From: Kineococcus rubinsiae
GTDB lineage: Bacteria; Actinomycetota; Actinomycetes; Actinomycetales; Kineococcaceae
Direction: 5' to 3'
Length of the DNA stretch: 64,000 nucleotides
Assembly: GCF_011839805.1 (NCBI RefSeq)
Contig: NZ_VWPY01000006.1
Location: 62,001-126,000 of the forward strand
The notes below the pieces were generated by a model. The model did not search any database. It saw only the letters and a program-made list of their open reading frames with translations, and had not been told where the DNA came from. This document shows, in pieces, positions 17,486 through 25,739 of the stretch. The number at the start of each line of letters is the position of its first letter. Positions within the stretch are counted from its first letter, which is position 1. A program made the translations under genes and the position numbers.

Positions 17486-19180
17486 ATGGACCTGCGCCGG
17501 AACCGCCTCTGGCGTCCGGCGCTGTACGCGGGTCACTTCTCCCTCACCCGGCGCCTCGCCGTGGTCAGCGCCGTCCTGGTCACGGGCCTCGTCGGCACGG
17601 GCGCCGGCATCGCGGTCACCGTGCGCGACCTCGACCGCGCCCACACGGCGCAGTCGAAGGCCGCCGAAGCCCGCCAGACGCTGCTCGCGCTGCAGGCCCG
17701 CTACGTCGACGCCGAGACCGGCCTGCGCGGCTACCAGCTGACGGCGGACGACCCGCAGCTCCTGCCGTTCGAGAGGGCGCAGCGGGAGGTCCCGGAGCTG
17801 ACGCGGCAGCTGTCCGCGGAGGTCGCGGCGACCGGCGTGCGGACCAGCCTCGTGGTCGCGGTGGACAGCGCGTTCGAGCAGTGGCTGCGCTACGCCGGCG
17901 TGGAGCTCGCCAAGGTGCCCGAGGCCGGCCCGCTGGACCGCGCGGCCAACGTCGGGCCCACCAACGGCGGCCGGTACCTCTTCGACGCGCTGCGCGACCG
18001 CGTCGACGAGACCGACGAGAGCCTGGCCGAGGTGCAGGAGGAGCAGCGGCAGCGGACGGTGGCGATGCAGCGCCGGCTCGTCGCCGTCCTCGTAGCGGCG
18101 CTCGCGGTGCTCCTCGTCGCGGTCGTCGGCGGCTGCACCCTGCTGTGGCGCAGCGTCACCTCACCCCTGACCCGGCTGGCCCGAGCGACCCGGGCCGTGG
18201 CCTCCGGGGACCACGACGCCGAGATCCCCGAGGGCGGCGCCCCCGAGGTCCGCTCGCTCGCGGCCGACGTGCAGGCCATGCGCAACCGCCTCACCGCGGA
18301 CCTGCACCGCACCGAGGAGGCGATGCGCGCGCTCGGGCAGACGGGGCCCGCCGTCGACTCGCTGCGCCGGGCGCTGCAGCCCTCGGGCCAGGACGTCGCC
18401 GGGGTCGAGGTCGTCGGGCGCCTCGACGCCGCCGAGGGCGTCCTGGCGGGCGACTGGTACGACACGGTCCGGATCAGCCCGACGCGCTTCGGCCTCGTCC
18501 TCGGCGACGTCGCCGGGCACGGTCCCGTCAGCGCCGTCTTCGCGCTGCGGCTCAAGCACTCCCTGGCCACCGCGCTGATGACCGTGCGCAGCCCCGGCGC
18601 CGCCCTGACCCAGGTCAGCCGCCAGCTCGGCGACGTCCCCGACGAGCTGTTCGCGACCGTCCTGGTCCTCACCGTCGACACGACGACCGGCGTCCTGACC
18701 TACGCGAGCGCCGGGCACCCCGAGGCGCTGCTGCTGCGCGCCACCCCCGACGACCCCGGCCCCCTGAACCCGCGGGAGCGCACGGGCCGGCTGGCGCTGG
18801 CCGACGGCACCGGGGCCAGCTACGTCGAGCTGCCGCCCACCGGCCCGCTGCTGTCCCCGATCGTCAGCGGCTGGGCGTGGACCGACGTCCACCACACGTT
18901 CCGGCCCGGCACCTCGCTGCTCGCCTACACCGACGGCGTGCTGGAGGCCCGCGACGCCGCGGGGGTCGAGTTCGGCGTCGAGAGCGTGCTGCTGACCGTG
19001 GAGGCCGCGGGGCTCGCGGACGCCCCGCGGCTGCTGGACGCGATCGTCGCCGCGGCCGTCCGCCACGGTCACCAGGAGCGGCGCGACGACCAGACCCTCG
19101 TGCACCTGCGCGCGGTGCGGCGCACGGCAGCGACCGGGGTCAGCGGCAGCGTGCGGGTGGCGGCGCCCCGCTCGCGGTGA
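17486..19180 (+). CDS. CHASE3-HAMP-SpoIIE (PP2C) phosphatase
   Basis: A 564-residue membrane protein. TM1 (about 20-45), an extracytoplasmic CHASE3-like helical region (50-195, with ARYVDAETGLRGYQLT), TM2 (about 198-220), HAMP (220-275) and a SpoIIE/PP2C Ser/Thr phosphatase domain with AGDWYD, GDVAGHG, SAGHPEALLL, AYTDGVLEARD and RRDDQTLV carrying the metal-binding aspartates. Proteins of this layout act on anti-sigma-factor antagonists in partner-switching pathways; no such partner is encoded in the window. ATG 17486 abuts a GGAGGG sequence; an in-frame GTG at 17471 with an upstream GGAG is an alternative start. The 3' end overlaps the convergent gene by 41 bases. Confidence 0.88.
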   Translation: MDLRRNRLWRPALYAGHFSLTRRLAVVSAVLVTGLVGTGAGIAVTVRDLDRAHTAQSKAAEARQTLLALQARYVDAETGLRGYQLTADDPQLLPFERAQREVPELTRQLSAEVAATGVRTSLVVAVDSAFEQWLRYAGVELAKVPEAGPLDRAANVGPTNGGRYLFDALRDRVDETDESLAEVQEEQRQRTVAMQRRLVAVLVAALAVLLVAVVGGCTLLWRSVTSPLTRLARATRAVASGDHDAEIPEGGAPEVRSLAADVQAMRNRLTADLHRTEEAMRALGQTGPAVDSLRRALQPSGQDVAGVEVVGRLDAAEGVLAGDWYDTVRISPTRFGLVLGDVAGHGPVSAVFALRLKHSLATALMTVRSPGAALTQVSRQLGDVPDELFATVLVLTVDTTTGVLTYASAGHPEALLLRATPDDPGPLNPRERTGRLALADGTGASYVELPPTGPLLSPIVSGWAWTDVHHTFRPGTSLLAYTDGVLEARDAAGVEFGVESVLLTVEAAGLADAPRLLDAIVAAAVRHGHQERRDDQTLVHLRAVRRTAATGVSGSVRVAAPRSR

Positions 19181-19991
19181 GCGACGCCCAGCCCTCCGCG
19201 TCCGCGGGGGAACCGGTCGTCGGGACCTCGACGGGCTCCGCGACGCCCGCCCGCACGAGCTGCGCGTTGACGTCGACGCCCGCGGCGGTGCGCAGGTAGC
19301 CGGAGCCGCGCACCTGCACGGCCGTGCCCGTGGGCAGGAGCTCCAGCAGCTCCGCGGCGTAGGCGTCGTGGCAGCCGTCGGCCTCGGTGATGCCCGCGAG
19401 CTCCACGGGCGCCGGCTCGCCCGCGGCGGGCGCGACGACGGGGACGGGGCCCGCGGACCAGGCCACGACGCGGGCGTCGGCCGCCGGGTCGGGCGTCGGC
19501 TCCGCCACCGGCGCGGTGGCCGTCGACCAGGCCGTGCCCTCGCCGCCGATCGAGTCGCCCGCGGCGACGACCGCCACCGCACCCGTGGGCGGCGCCCCCG
19601 GGACGGGCGGCGGCGGGGCGGAGTGCGGCCACAGCAGCAGCAGGGTGGCGCCGGCGGCGACGCCGATCAGGACGAGCGCGGCGCGGCGGCGGGGCAGCGG
19701 CACCCCGCCGTCGGCGACGGCGCTCGCGGGCGCGTGGGGGGCGGGCGCGGCGGCCGGCCACGGCGCGTTCCAGCGGACCATCTCGCCCGGCCCGTCCAGC
19801 TCGACCCGCAGGGCGGCCCCGCGGGCGCTGTAGCGGACCTCGACCACGTCGACGGCACCGGCGGTGGTGCGGCTGAGGTGGACGGCGGCCACGACGGCCT
19901 TGCCGCCGGTGTGGGCGGGGTGACCGGTGCCGCGGACCTTGACGGCGTCACCGGGTCGCAGGTCGGCGACGTCGGGAGCGAGCACCTCCAC
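19140..19991 (-). CDS. Single-pass membrane protein with a degenerate SNase-like domain
   Basis: A 283-residue protein. A cytoplasmic beta-rich N-terminal region (GDAVKVRGTGHPA, VVEVRYSARG; 1-75), a Pro/Ala stretch, one membrane helix (about 105-122) and an extracytoplasmic tail. Residues 198-260 resemble a staphylococcal nuclease fold (VELAGITEADGC, then VNAQLVRAGVA). The stretch that normally carries D-x-YGR and the catalytic arginines is shortened, so nuclease activity is doubtful. GTG 19991 lies 44 bases inside the upstream gene, indicating translational coupling. The 3' end overlaps the convergent phosphatase gene. Last gene of a three-gene minus-strand operon; function unknown. Confidence 0.7.
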   Translation of the reverse strand: MEVLAPDVADLRPGDAVKVRGTGHPAHTGGKAVVAAVHLSRTTAGAVDVVEVRYSARGAALRVELDGPGEMVRWNAPWPAAAPAPHAPASAVADGGVPLPRRRAALVLIGVAAGATLLLLWPHSAPPPPVPGAPPTGAVAVVAAGDSIGGEGTAWSTATAPVAEPTPDPAADARVVAWSAGPVPVVAPAAGEPAPVELAGITEADGCHDAYAAELLELLPTGTAVQVRGSGYLRTAAGVDVNAQLVRAGVAEPVEVPTTGSPADAEGWASLTASGAPPPARCR

Positions 19992-21288
19992 CCATCGACA
20001 GGTCCGGCTCCGGCCTGAGGGCCGGGTCCGAGCGGGGGGCGCGGGCCGCGGCGACGACCGCGGCCATCACGACGACGCCGAGCGCCGCGGGGAGGCTGCG
20101 GTAGGTGAAGAAGGCGTGGATCTGGGAGTGGTTGCTGAGCACGGTGTACCAGGCGGGCACCACGAGCGCGGGGGCCGCGAGGACCGCCGCGACGAGCGCG
20201 CCCTGCGCCCCGTGCCGGCGCACCGCGAGCACCAGCGAGACCAGCACGACGACCGCGCCCGCCAGCACGAGCGGCACCGCGGTCGCCGTGTGCTGCACCC
20301 ACCACGTCCAGTTCGCGCCGATCGCGGCCCCGAACTGCTGCGAGACGTCGCCGCCGTCGAGGCGGTACTCGCCGATCTCCTGCACCCGGCGGAACACGCC
20401 GAGGCCCTGCACGCACGCGGCGATGACCCAGCGCGAGACCCACGTGACGACGAACGCGACCGGCCAGGCGAGGCCGGCCGCGAGGACCACCCGCAGCGTC
20501 GGCAGCAGGCCCGGCCGGGCCCGGTGGGCGACGGCCCCGGCCACGGCCGCGCACAGCGCCCAGCTCATGGGCGGCACCGTCAGCAGGTCGGCGTAGCAGA
20601 ACAGGGCCGCGGCCCCGCCGGCCCCGAGCGCCGCCCCGCGCCAGCCCGTGCGCGCGGTGACGGCCGTCAGGGCGACCCCCGCGGCGAGCGCCGCGAGCGA
20701 GATGCCGTGGCTGAACGCGGTCGAGGGCATGGCGATCGCGTTGCTGGCCGCGGCGAGCGGGACGAACAGGGCGAACGCGGCCGGGGTCCCGGCCCGCCGG
20801 GCCAGCGCGAGGAACGCGCCCAGGCAGGCGACGCCGAACAAGCCCGACACGACGAGCCGGACGCTCGCCATGTCGGTGACGGCCAGCAGGGGCCGGGTCA
20901 GGACGGAGTAGCCGCTCCAGTACCGGAAGTAGCCCGCGGGCGGGATCAGCGAACCGCCGCTCGCGAGGAGCTCGATCTCCCCGCGGCCCTGCTCGCACGC
21001 GTCCAGCCGCGGTGCGCCCGTCGCGCGGTACCAGACGCTGCGCGGGTCGTCCGGGGACGTGACGCCGTAGCCGACGACGACGCACTCGGTGAACTTGTCG
21101 GCCGTGCCCCCGACGCCGTCGGGGGCGTAGGGCGCGCCGTAGTCGCCCGTGCGCACGGCCGCGGCGAGGGTGTCGATGATCGGGCCGTTCGGCACGGCCT
21201 GCGCCGCGACCAGCAGCCCGAGGAACACGCCCTGCAGCAGCAGGAGCCCGACGAGGGCCTTGGCGGCGAAGCGCAGGACGGGCCTCAC
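19948..21288 (-). CDS. Polytopic membrane protein, putative GT-C type glycosyltransferase
   Basis: A 446-residue protein with about ten predicted membrane helices and a first extracytoplasmic loop rich in charged and aromatic residues (residues 35-140, with several cysteines). The C-terminal loop has the NHSQIHAFFTYRSLP segment seen in uncharacterised actinobacterial and proteobacterial membrane proteins. The GTG start overlaps the stop of the GT2 gene as GTGA. A GT2 enzyme that loads a polyprenyl-phosphate sugar, paired with a multi-spanning membrane protein, resembles GtrB/GT-C pairs that glycosylate wall or extracellular polymers. That pairing is inferred from context; I see no diagnostic catalytic motif. 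Confidence 0.75.
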   Translation of the reverse strand: MRPVLRFAAKALVGLLLLQGVFLGLLVAAQAVPNGPIIDTLAAAVRTGDYGAPYAPDGVGGTADKFTECVVVGYGVTSPDDPRSVWYRATGAPRLDACEQGRGEIELLASGGSLIPPAGYFRYWSGYSVLTRPLLAVTDMASVRLVVSGLFGVACLGAFLALARRAGTPAAFALFVPLAAASNAIAMPSTAFSHGISLAALAAGVALTAVTARTGWRGAALGAGGAAALFCYADLLTVPPMSWALCAAVAGAVAHRARPGLLPTLRVVLAAGLAWPVAFVVTWVSRWVIAACVQGLGVFRRVQEIGEYRLDGGDVSQQFGAAIGANWTWWVQHTATAVPLVLAGAVVVLVSLVLAVRRHGAQGALVAAVLAAPALVVPAWYTVLSNHSQIHAFFTYRSLPAALGVVVMAAVVAAARAPRSDPALRPEPDLSMGGGARSRRRRPATR

Positions 21289-22298
21289 CGCGGGACGCCG
21301 GCGGCGACGTCGGGGCAGGAGGAGGCGGCCGGGTGCTGCAGGGAGCCCGGGTGCTGGAGGTAGGCCAGGCGCGACGCCTCGTCCGAGGCGCGGTGCACCG
21401 CGTCGAGGATCACGCCCACCGCGGTCACGAGCACCGCGACCAGCACGAGGCCCGTCGCGAGGATCGCGGTCGGGAACCGGGGGACCAGCCCCGTCTCCGC
21501 GAACTCCGCGACGACCGGGATCCCCAGCGCCAGGGCGACGAGCACGAGGAGCGCGCCGATGACCGCGTGCACCAGCAGGGGCCGCTCGTAGCGGGCCAGG
21601 CGCAGGATCCAGCTGAGGATCCGCCACCCGTCGCGGTAGGTCCGCAGCTTGCTCTCGCTGCCCTCGGCGCGGTCGCGGAACCCGACGGGGACCTCGCGCT
21701 GCGGCACGCGCAGGTTCACGGCGTGCACGGTCAGCTCGGTCTCCACCTCGAAGCCCCGGGAGATCGCGGGGAACGACTTCACGAACCGCCGCGACATCAC
21801 CCGGTACCCGCTGAGCATGTCCGTCACCGGCGTGCCGAACACCCGGCTCACCACGGTGTTCAGGGCGCGGTTGCCCGCGGCGTGCCCGCGCCGGTAGGCG
21901 GTCAGCGTCCCCGCCTCGCGGACGCCCACGACGTGGTCGAGGCCCTCGTCGAGCAGCAGCCGCACCAGCTCGCCCGCGACCGAGGCGTCGTAGGTGTCGT
22001 CGCCGTCGATGAGGACGTAGGTGTCGGCCTCGACGTCCGCGAACGCCCGCCGGATCACGTTGCCCTTGCCGGGCCGCGGCTCGTGGCGCACGACCGCGCC
22101 GTGGGCCCGCGCGACCTCCGCGGTCCGGTCGGTGCTGGCGTTGTCGTAGACGTAGACGACCGCACCCGGCAGCGCCGCGCGCAGGTCGTCCACGACCTTG
22201 CCGACGGCCGCCGCCTCGTCCAGGCAGGGCACGACGACCGCGACGCGACCCCCGCCGCCGGTCGGGTCCTGCGGCCGGGGCTGAGGGTCCTCGGGCAT
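21285..22298 (-). CDS. Family 2 glycosyltransferase with two C-terminal membrane helices
   Basis: A 337-residue GtrB/DPM1-like protein. The GT-A fold shows VVVPCLDEA near residue 22, YDNASTDRT, KGNVIRRAF, LIDGDDTYD (the metal-binding DxD-type motif) and LSGYRVMSRRF. Two hydrophobic helices (about 235-260 and 270-300) anchor it in the membrane. Members move a sugar from a nucleotide donor to polyprenyl phosphate on the cytoplasmic face. First gene of a three-gene minus-strand operon (GT2, membrane protein, SNase-like protein) joined by overlaps. It is divergent from the gene at 22399, with a 13-base direct repeat between them. Confidence 0.9.
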   Translation of the reverse strand: MPEDPQPRPQDPTGGGGRVAVVVPCLDEAAAVGKVVDDLRAALPGAVVYVYDNASTDRTAEVARAHGAVVRHEPRPGKGNVIRRAFADVEADTYVLIDGDDTYDASVAGELVRLLLDEGLDHVVGVREAGTLTAYRRGHAAGNRALNTVVSRVFGTPVTDMLSGYRVMSRRFVKSFPAISRGFEVETELTVHAVNLRVPQREVPVGFRDRAEGSESKLRTYRDGWRILSWILRLARYERPLLVHAVIGALLVLVALALGIPVVAEFAETGLVPRFPTAILATGLVLVAVLVTAVGVILDAVHRASDEASRLAYLQHPGSLQHPAASSCPDVAAGVPR

Positions 22299-22338
22299 GG
22301 TGGGGACCCTAGCCGGGCCCCCTGGGTGACCCGGTCCT

Positions 22339-22367
22339 CCTCACTCCCGGTTCCCCTCACTCCCGGT
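22339..22367. repeat. Direct repeat in a divergent promoter region
   Basis: CCTCACTCCCGGT occurs at 22339-22351 and 22355-22367, a period of 16 bases, in the 100-base gap between two divergent genes. It could be an operator pair; no regulator is assigned. Confidence 0.4.
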
Positions 22368-22398
22368 GCAGCACCGGTGACTGTGGGACGGTCGAGGG

Positions 22399-23535
22399 GT
22401 GACCGCCGTGACGACCCCCGTGCGGACCGGGCGCCTGACGAGCCTCGACGTCGTGCGCGGCCTGATGCTCGTCGTCAGCGTCGCCGTCAACAGCCTGCTC
22501 GTCACCCCCGGGTGGTTCGAGCACGCGGAGTGGACCGGGGTGCACGGCCTCGACCTCGTCTTCCCCGTCTTCGTGACCCTCACCGGGTGCGGGCTGGGGT
22601 TCGCGATGCACCGGCGCACCGACGTGGGCGGCCTCGCCCGCCGCGTCGTCGTGCTCGTCGTCGTCGGTCTGCTCTACAACGCCCTCGTCCTCGACCGCTG
22701 GGACCTCGCGACCTGGCGGCTGCCCGGGGTGCTGCAGCTCTACGCGGCCGTCGTCGCGGTCGTGGCGCTCGAGCACCTGCTGACCCGGAGCTGGCGCGGC
22801 TGGGCGCTCGCCACCGTGCTGCTCGCCGTCGCGCACACCACGCTGCTCGCGGTCTGGGCCGCGGGCTGCGCCGGCGGCGCGCTGACCCCGGACTGCAACC
22901 CGTCGGGCGCCCTCGACGTCGCCGTGTTCGGGGCCCCGCACGTCTACGCGGCGGGCGATCTGGGGCACGACCCGGAGGGGCTCGTCTCCGTCCTCGGCGC
23001 GCTCGTCAGCGCCGCGGCCGGCGCGACCGTCGGGCACCTGCTGCTGAGCGTGCGCGACGCCGGGCGCGGGCCCCGCGCGGCGGTGCTGCCGGTCGCGGGT
23101 CTCGCCGCGGGCGCGGCCGTCCTCGGGTGGCTCGCGGCCGTGGTCCCGGGGTTGCTCACCGGCACCGCCGTGCCCGCGATGAAGCGCCTGTGGTCCGCGC
23201 CGTTCTCGCTGCCGGTGGCGGCCGGGGTGGCCGTCGTCCTGCTCCTCGTGCACCTCGCGCTGGACCGCCCAGGAACCCCCGCCGCGGCCCGAGCGGCGAC
23301 CTGGCCGCTCGTCGCGCTGGGCCGCAACAGCCTGCTCGTCTACTTCGGCTCCCACGTCGTCACGTCCCTGCTGCTGCAGGACGTCGACGCGGGCGGCGCC
23401 TCCGCCGCCCAGCGGCTCGCGGCCGCGGTGTCGGTGGGCGGGCACAACCAGCTGTCGCTCACCGTGCTGGCCGTGCTCGCCTGGACGGCGCTCGCCGCCG
23501 TCCTGCACCGCTCCCGCATCTACCTGCGGCCGTAG
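22399..23535 (+). CDS. HGSNAT/YeiB-like membrane acyltransferase family protein
   Basis: A 378-residue integral membrane protein with about ten helices. It opens with RLTSLDVVRGLMLVVSV, the R-x-x-x-L-D-x-x-R-G signature of the DUF1624/DUF418 and heparan-alpha-glucosaminide N-acetyltransferase group. GLDLVFPVFVTLTGCGLGFA and the C-terminal LGRNSLLVYFGSHVV are also typical. Members are thought to move acyl groups across the membrane onto sugars; the substrate here is unknown. The GTG at 22399 overlaps the likely ribosome site GAGGGG, so the in-frame GTG at 22408, eight bases from that site, may be the real start. It converges with the next gene, four bases apart. Confidence 0.8.
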   Translation: MTAVTTPVRTGRLTSLDVVRGLMLVVSVAVNSLLVTPGWFEHAEWTGVHGLDLVFPVFVTLTGCGLGFAMHRRTDVGGLARRVVVLVVVGLLYNALVLDRWDLATWRLPGVLQLYAAVVAVVALEHLLTRSWRGWALATVLLAVAHTTLLAVWAAGCAGGALTPDCNPSGALDVAVFGAPHVYAAGDLGHDPEGLVSVLGALVSAAAGATVGHLLLSVRDAGRGPRAAVLPVAGLAAGAAVLGWLAAVVPGLLTGTAVPAMKRLWSAPFSLPVAAGVAVVLLLVHLALDRPGTPAAARAATWPLVALGRNSLLVYFGSHVVTSLLLQDVDAGGASAAQRLAAAVSVGGHNQLSLTVLAVLAWTALAAVLHRSRIYLRP

Positions 23536-23539
23536 GGCT

Positions 23540-24034
23540 TCAGAGCTGGACGGTCTCGTTCTCCCCGCCCGAGTAGGGCTTCCCGGTCGCCTTCGCCTTG
23601 GCGAAGCTGAGGATCGTCGCGACGCGGCCGCCGGGGGAGTCCCAGTACTCCGCGGAGTCGCCGTCCACGCGCAGCAGCACCACGCCCGGGTCGTCCGCGC
23701 CGTCCGGGAACCACGCCTCGACCACCGGGTTCCACAGCTCCTGCTTCCTCGCCGCGTCGTCCACGACGGTCGCGGTGCCCGCGAGGGAGACCCAGCTGCT
23801 GCCCGAGCCGACGCTCACGTTGACCCGCGGCTGGGCGGCGATCTGGGCGACCTTGCGGGAGGTGCGCGCGGCGAAGAACCAGAGGTCGCCGTCGAACTCG
23901 ACCTCCTGCACCGCCATCGGCCGGCTGGTCAGCGCACCCGTGGCGTCCGTCGTGGTGAGGAAGGCGGTGCGGTTGCTCTTCAGCAGGTCCGCGACGGTGC
24001 GCACGCCGTCGTCGGTCGATCCGGAGGAGGTCAT
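23540..24034 (-). CDS. Pyridoxamine 5'-phosphate oxidase-like (general stress protein 26) family
   Basis: A 164-residue split-barrel flavin-binding protein. TAFLTTTDATGALTSRPMAVQEV is the typical first hairpin of the family; DLWFFAARTSRKVAQI and SWVSLAGTATVVDD follow. The ATG at 24034 has a GGAGGAGG ribosome site. Close relatives are annotated as general stress proteins that bind FMN or F420; the substrate cannot be inferred. It is divergent from the CWB2 gene across a region with four GGGTGA half-sites. Confidence 0.88.
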   Translation of the reverse strand: MTSSGSTDDGVRTVADLLKSNRTAFLTTTDATGALTSRPMAVQEVEFDGDLWFFAARTSRKVAQIAAQPRVNVSVGSGSSWVSLAGTATVVDDAARKQELWNPVVEAWFPDGADDPGVVLLRVDGDSAEYWDSPGGRVATILSFAKAKATGKPYSGGENETVQL

Positions 24035-24042
24035 GGTCGAAG

Positions 24043-24107
24043 CGTCACCCGGGCGGCGTCGGGGCGCACCCCGGGGCCGTCCGGGTGAGTCTGGGTGAAT
24101 CGGGTGA
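24043..24107. promoter_or_regulatory. Cluster of GGGTGA half-sites
   Basis: GGGTGA appears in the same orientation at 24083, 24093 and 24102 (steps of 10 and 9 bases, one helical turn), and once inverted as CGTCACCCGG at 24043. It lies between the PNPOx-like gene and the CWB2 gene. The same core is found at 9783/9852 and 12168, upstream of other surface-protein genes. Candidate binding array for an unknown regulator. Confidence 0.45.
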
Positions 24108-24188
24108 CGACGCCAGGACGCGGTGTCAGGATGCGCACCTGGGCGCGGCAGCGCCGCCGCGTCCCCACCACGTCACCGGAGGAAGTCC

Positions 24189-25277
24189 TTGCTGCGCTGC
24201 GCATCCCGCGTGCCGGCCGCCCGGCGGCTGGCCGCCCCGCTCCTGGCCGGCCCGGTCCTCGCCGGGCTGACCGCCCTGGCCCTCGCCTCCCCGGCCGCCG
24301 CGGCCGACCGCGAGGTCCTCACCCCCGTCTGCGTGCCGGCGCTGCCGGTCGTGCACCCCGGCTGCGCGGTGGGGCGCACCTACGCCGGGGCCGAGGTCCC
24401 CGACCCCGCGAACTACCTCACCGAGCTGCGCGGCACCGACCGCTGGGGCACGGCCGCCCTCATCGCGGAGGCGGGCTTCCCGCAGGCCGACGTCGCCGTC
24501 CTCGTCAGCGGCGACGACGGCCACCTCGTCGACGCCCTCTCGGCCGGCCCGCTCGCCCGCACCCTCGCCGCGCCCGTCCTGCTCGCCGGCGTCGACCGGA
24601 TCCCGGCCGCGACCGCCGAGTTCCTCACCCGCCACGCCGTGAAGGCCGTCCTCGTGGTCGGCGGGCCCACCTCGCTCGACGCCGGCACCGAGGCGCGGCT
24701 GCGGGCGCTCGGCGTCACGAGCCTCGGTCGGGTCGCGGGCGAGGACCGCTACGCCACCTCCCGGGCCGTCGCCGCCCTGCTGCCGCCGACCGCCCACGCG
24801 TGGGTCGCCGCCGGCAGCGACGCCCACCGCGTCGACGCGCTGTCCGCGGGCGGGCCCGCCGCGGGCCTGCGCGAACCCGTCTACCTGGTGGCCGGGGGAG
24901 CCGTCGCCACCGCCACGGCCGCGGCCCTGAGCGCGGCCGGCACCACGAGCACCTCGGTGGTCGGGGGCCCCGGGGCCGTCGCCGACGACGTCCTCGCGCA
25001 GCTGCCCGGGGCGCAGCGGGTCGCGGGCACCGACCGCTTCGGCACCGCCGCCGCCGCGGCCCTGGACGGGGTGGGGCGCGGGCTGCCCGGCGGCGACGTC
25101 GTCATCGCCCCCGGCGGTGACGACCACCTCGTCGACGCGCTCGCCGCGGCCCCTCTCGGGCGCCCCACCCTGCTGCTCGTCGACACCCAGGCGTCCTACG
25201 ACGTCATCGAGGCGTGGTGGAGCCTCAACGGCGCGACCCGCACGACCGCCGTGGGGCCGGTGCGCCTGAGCGGGTGA
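24189..25277 (+). CDS. Secreted CWB2-repeat cell wall protein
   Basis: A 362-residue protein. The start is the TTG at 24189, placed six bases after GGAGG (24178-24182) and leading straight into a signal peptide that ends SPAAAA. After a short Cys-containing N-terminal segment (VCVPALPVVHPGC), three CWB2 (PF04122) repeats make up almost the whole protein: RGTDRWGTAALIA, AGEDRYATSRAVA and AGTDRFGTAAAAA. CWB2 triplets bind anionic wall polymers. As no other domain is present, it may be a minimal wall-coating or S-layer-like protein. It is unusual in being almost only an anchor. Confidence 0.87.
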   Translation: MLRCASRVPAARRLAAPLLAGPVLAGLTALALASPAAAADREVLTPVCVPALPVVHPGCAVGRTYAGAEVPDPANYLTELRGTDRWGTAALIAEAGFPQADVAVLVSGDDGHLVDALSAGPLARTLAAPVLLAGVDRIPAATAEFLTRHAVKAVLVVGGPTSLDAGTEARLRALGVTSLGRVAGEDRYATSRAVAALLPPTAHAWVAAGSDAHRVDALSAGGPAAGLREPVYLVAGGAVATATAAALSAAGTTSTSVVGGPGAVADDVLAQLPGAQRVAGTDRFGTAAAAALDGVGRGLPGGDVVIAPGGDDHLVDALAAAPLGRPTLLLVDTQASYDVIEAWWSLNGATRTTAVGPVRLSG

Positions 25278-25292
25278 CGCGCGCACCCGGGG

Positions 25293-25319
25293 CTCAAGGA
25301 ACGGGGCGGGGCTGCCGAT
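25293..25319 (+). promoter_or_regulatory. Sigma-28-like promoter before a small unknown gene
   Basis: CTCAAG-N15-GCCGAT, an exact match to the window consensus, 53 bases before the GTG at 25373. It lies in the gap after the CWB2 gene. Confidence 0.6.
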
Positions 25320-25372
25320 CCCCCCGGTGACCGTGGTCACCGCCGGGGCGACCACCGACCCCCGGGAGACCC

Positions 25373-25675
25373 GTGTCCACCCTCGACGCCACCCCGACCC
25401 CCGTCCGCGGCGCGCAGACCGTCGCCCCCGTGCAGGCCTCGGCGCTGGAGTTCGCCGCGGCCGTCCTCGGCGAGGGCGGCTACGTCCCCGAGCGGCAGCT
25501 CGGCGCGGCCCTGACCTCCACGGCCCGCGTCGCCGACGCGCCCGTCGCACAGCCCGCGGTCCGCGCTGGAGCCCCCGCCGAGGTCGTCGCCGAGGTCCCC
25601 GCCGAGGTCGTGGCCGAGGCTCCCGCGCGCCCCGGGTTCTTCGCGCGCCTCTGGCACCGGCTCACCGGCCGCTGA
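25373..25675 (+). CDS. Small unknown protein under a sigma-28-like promoter
   Basis: A 100-residue protein I do not recognise. GTG 25373 follows a GGGAG ribosome site. Residues 20-50 could form an amphipathic helix (ASALEFAAAVLGEGG). The middle has an Ala/Pro/Val/Glu-rich repeat (AEVVAEVPAEVVAEAPA), and the end is a basic aromatic tail (FFARLWHRLTGR). There is no signal peptide or membrane helix. It has its own exact CTCAAG-N15-GCCGAT promoter, so it probably belongs with the diguanylate cyclases and surface proteins that share that element. Confidence 0.65.
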   Translation: MSTLDATPTPVRGAQTVAPVQASALEFAAAVLGEGGYVPERQLGAALTSTARVADAPVAQPAVRAGAPAEVVAEVPAEVVAEAPARPGFFARLWHRLTGR

Positions 25676-25739
25676 CCGTCCGCCGCCCGCCCCCCGTCCC
25701 GACGGGCGGGCGGGCGGCGCGGCGTGTACACCCTTCCCC

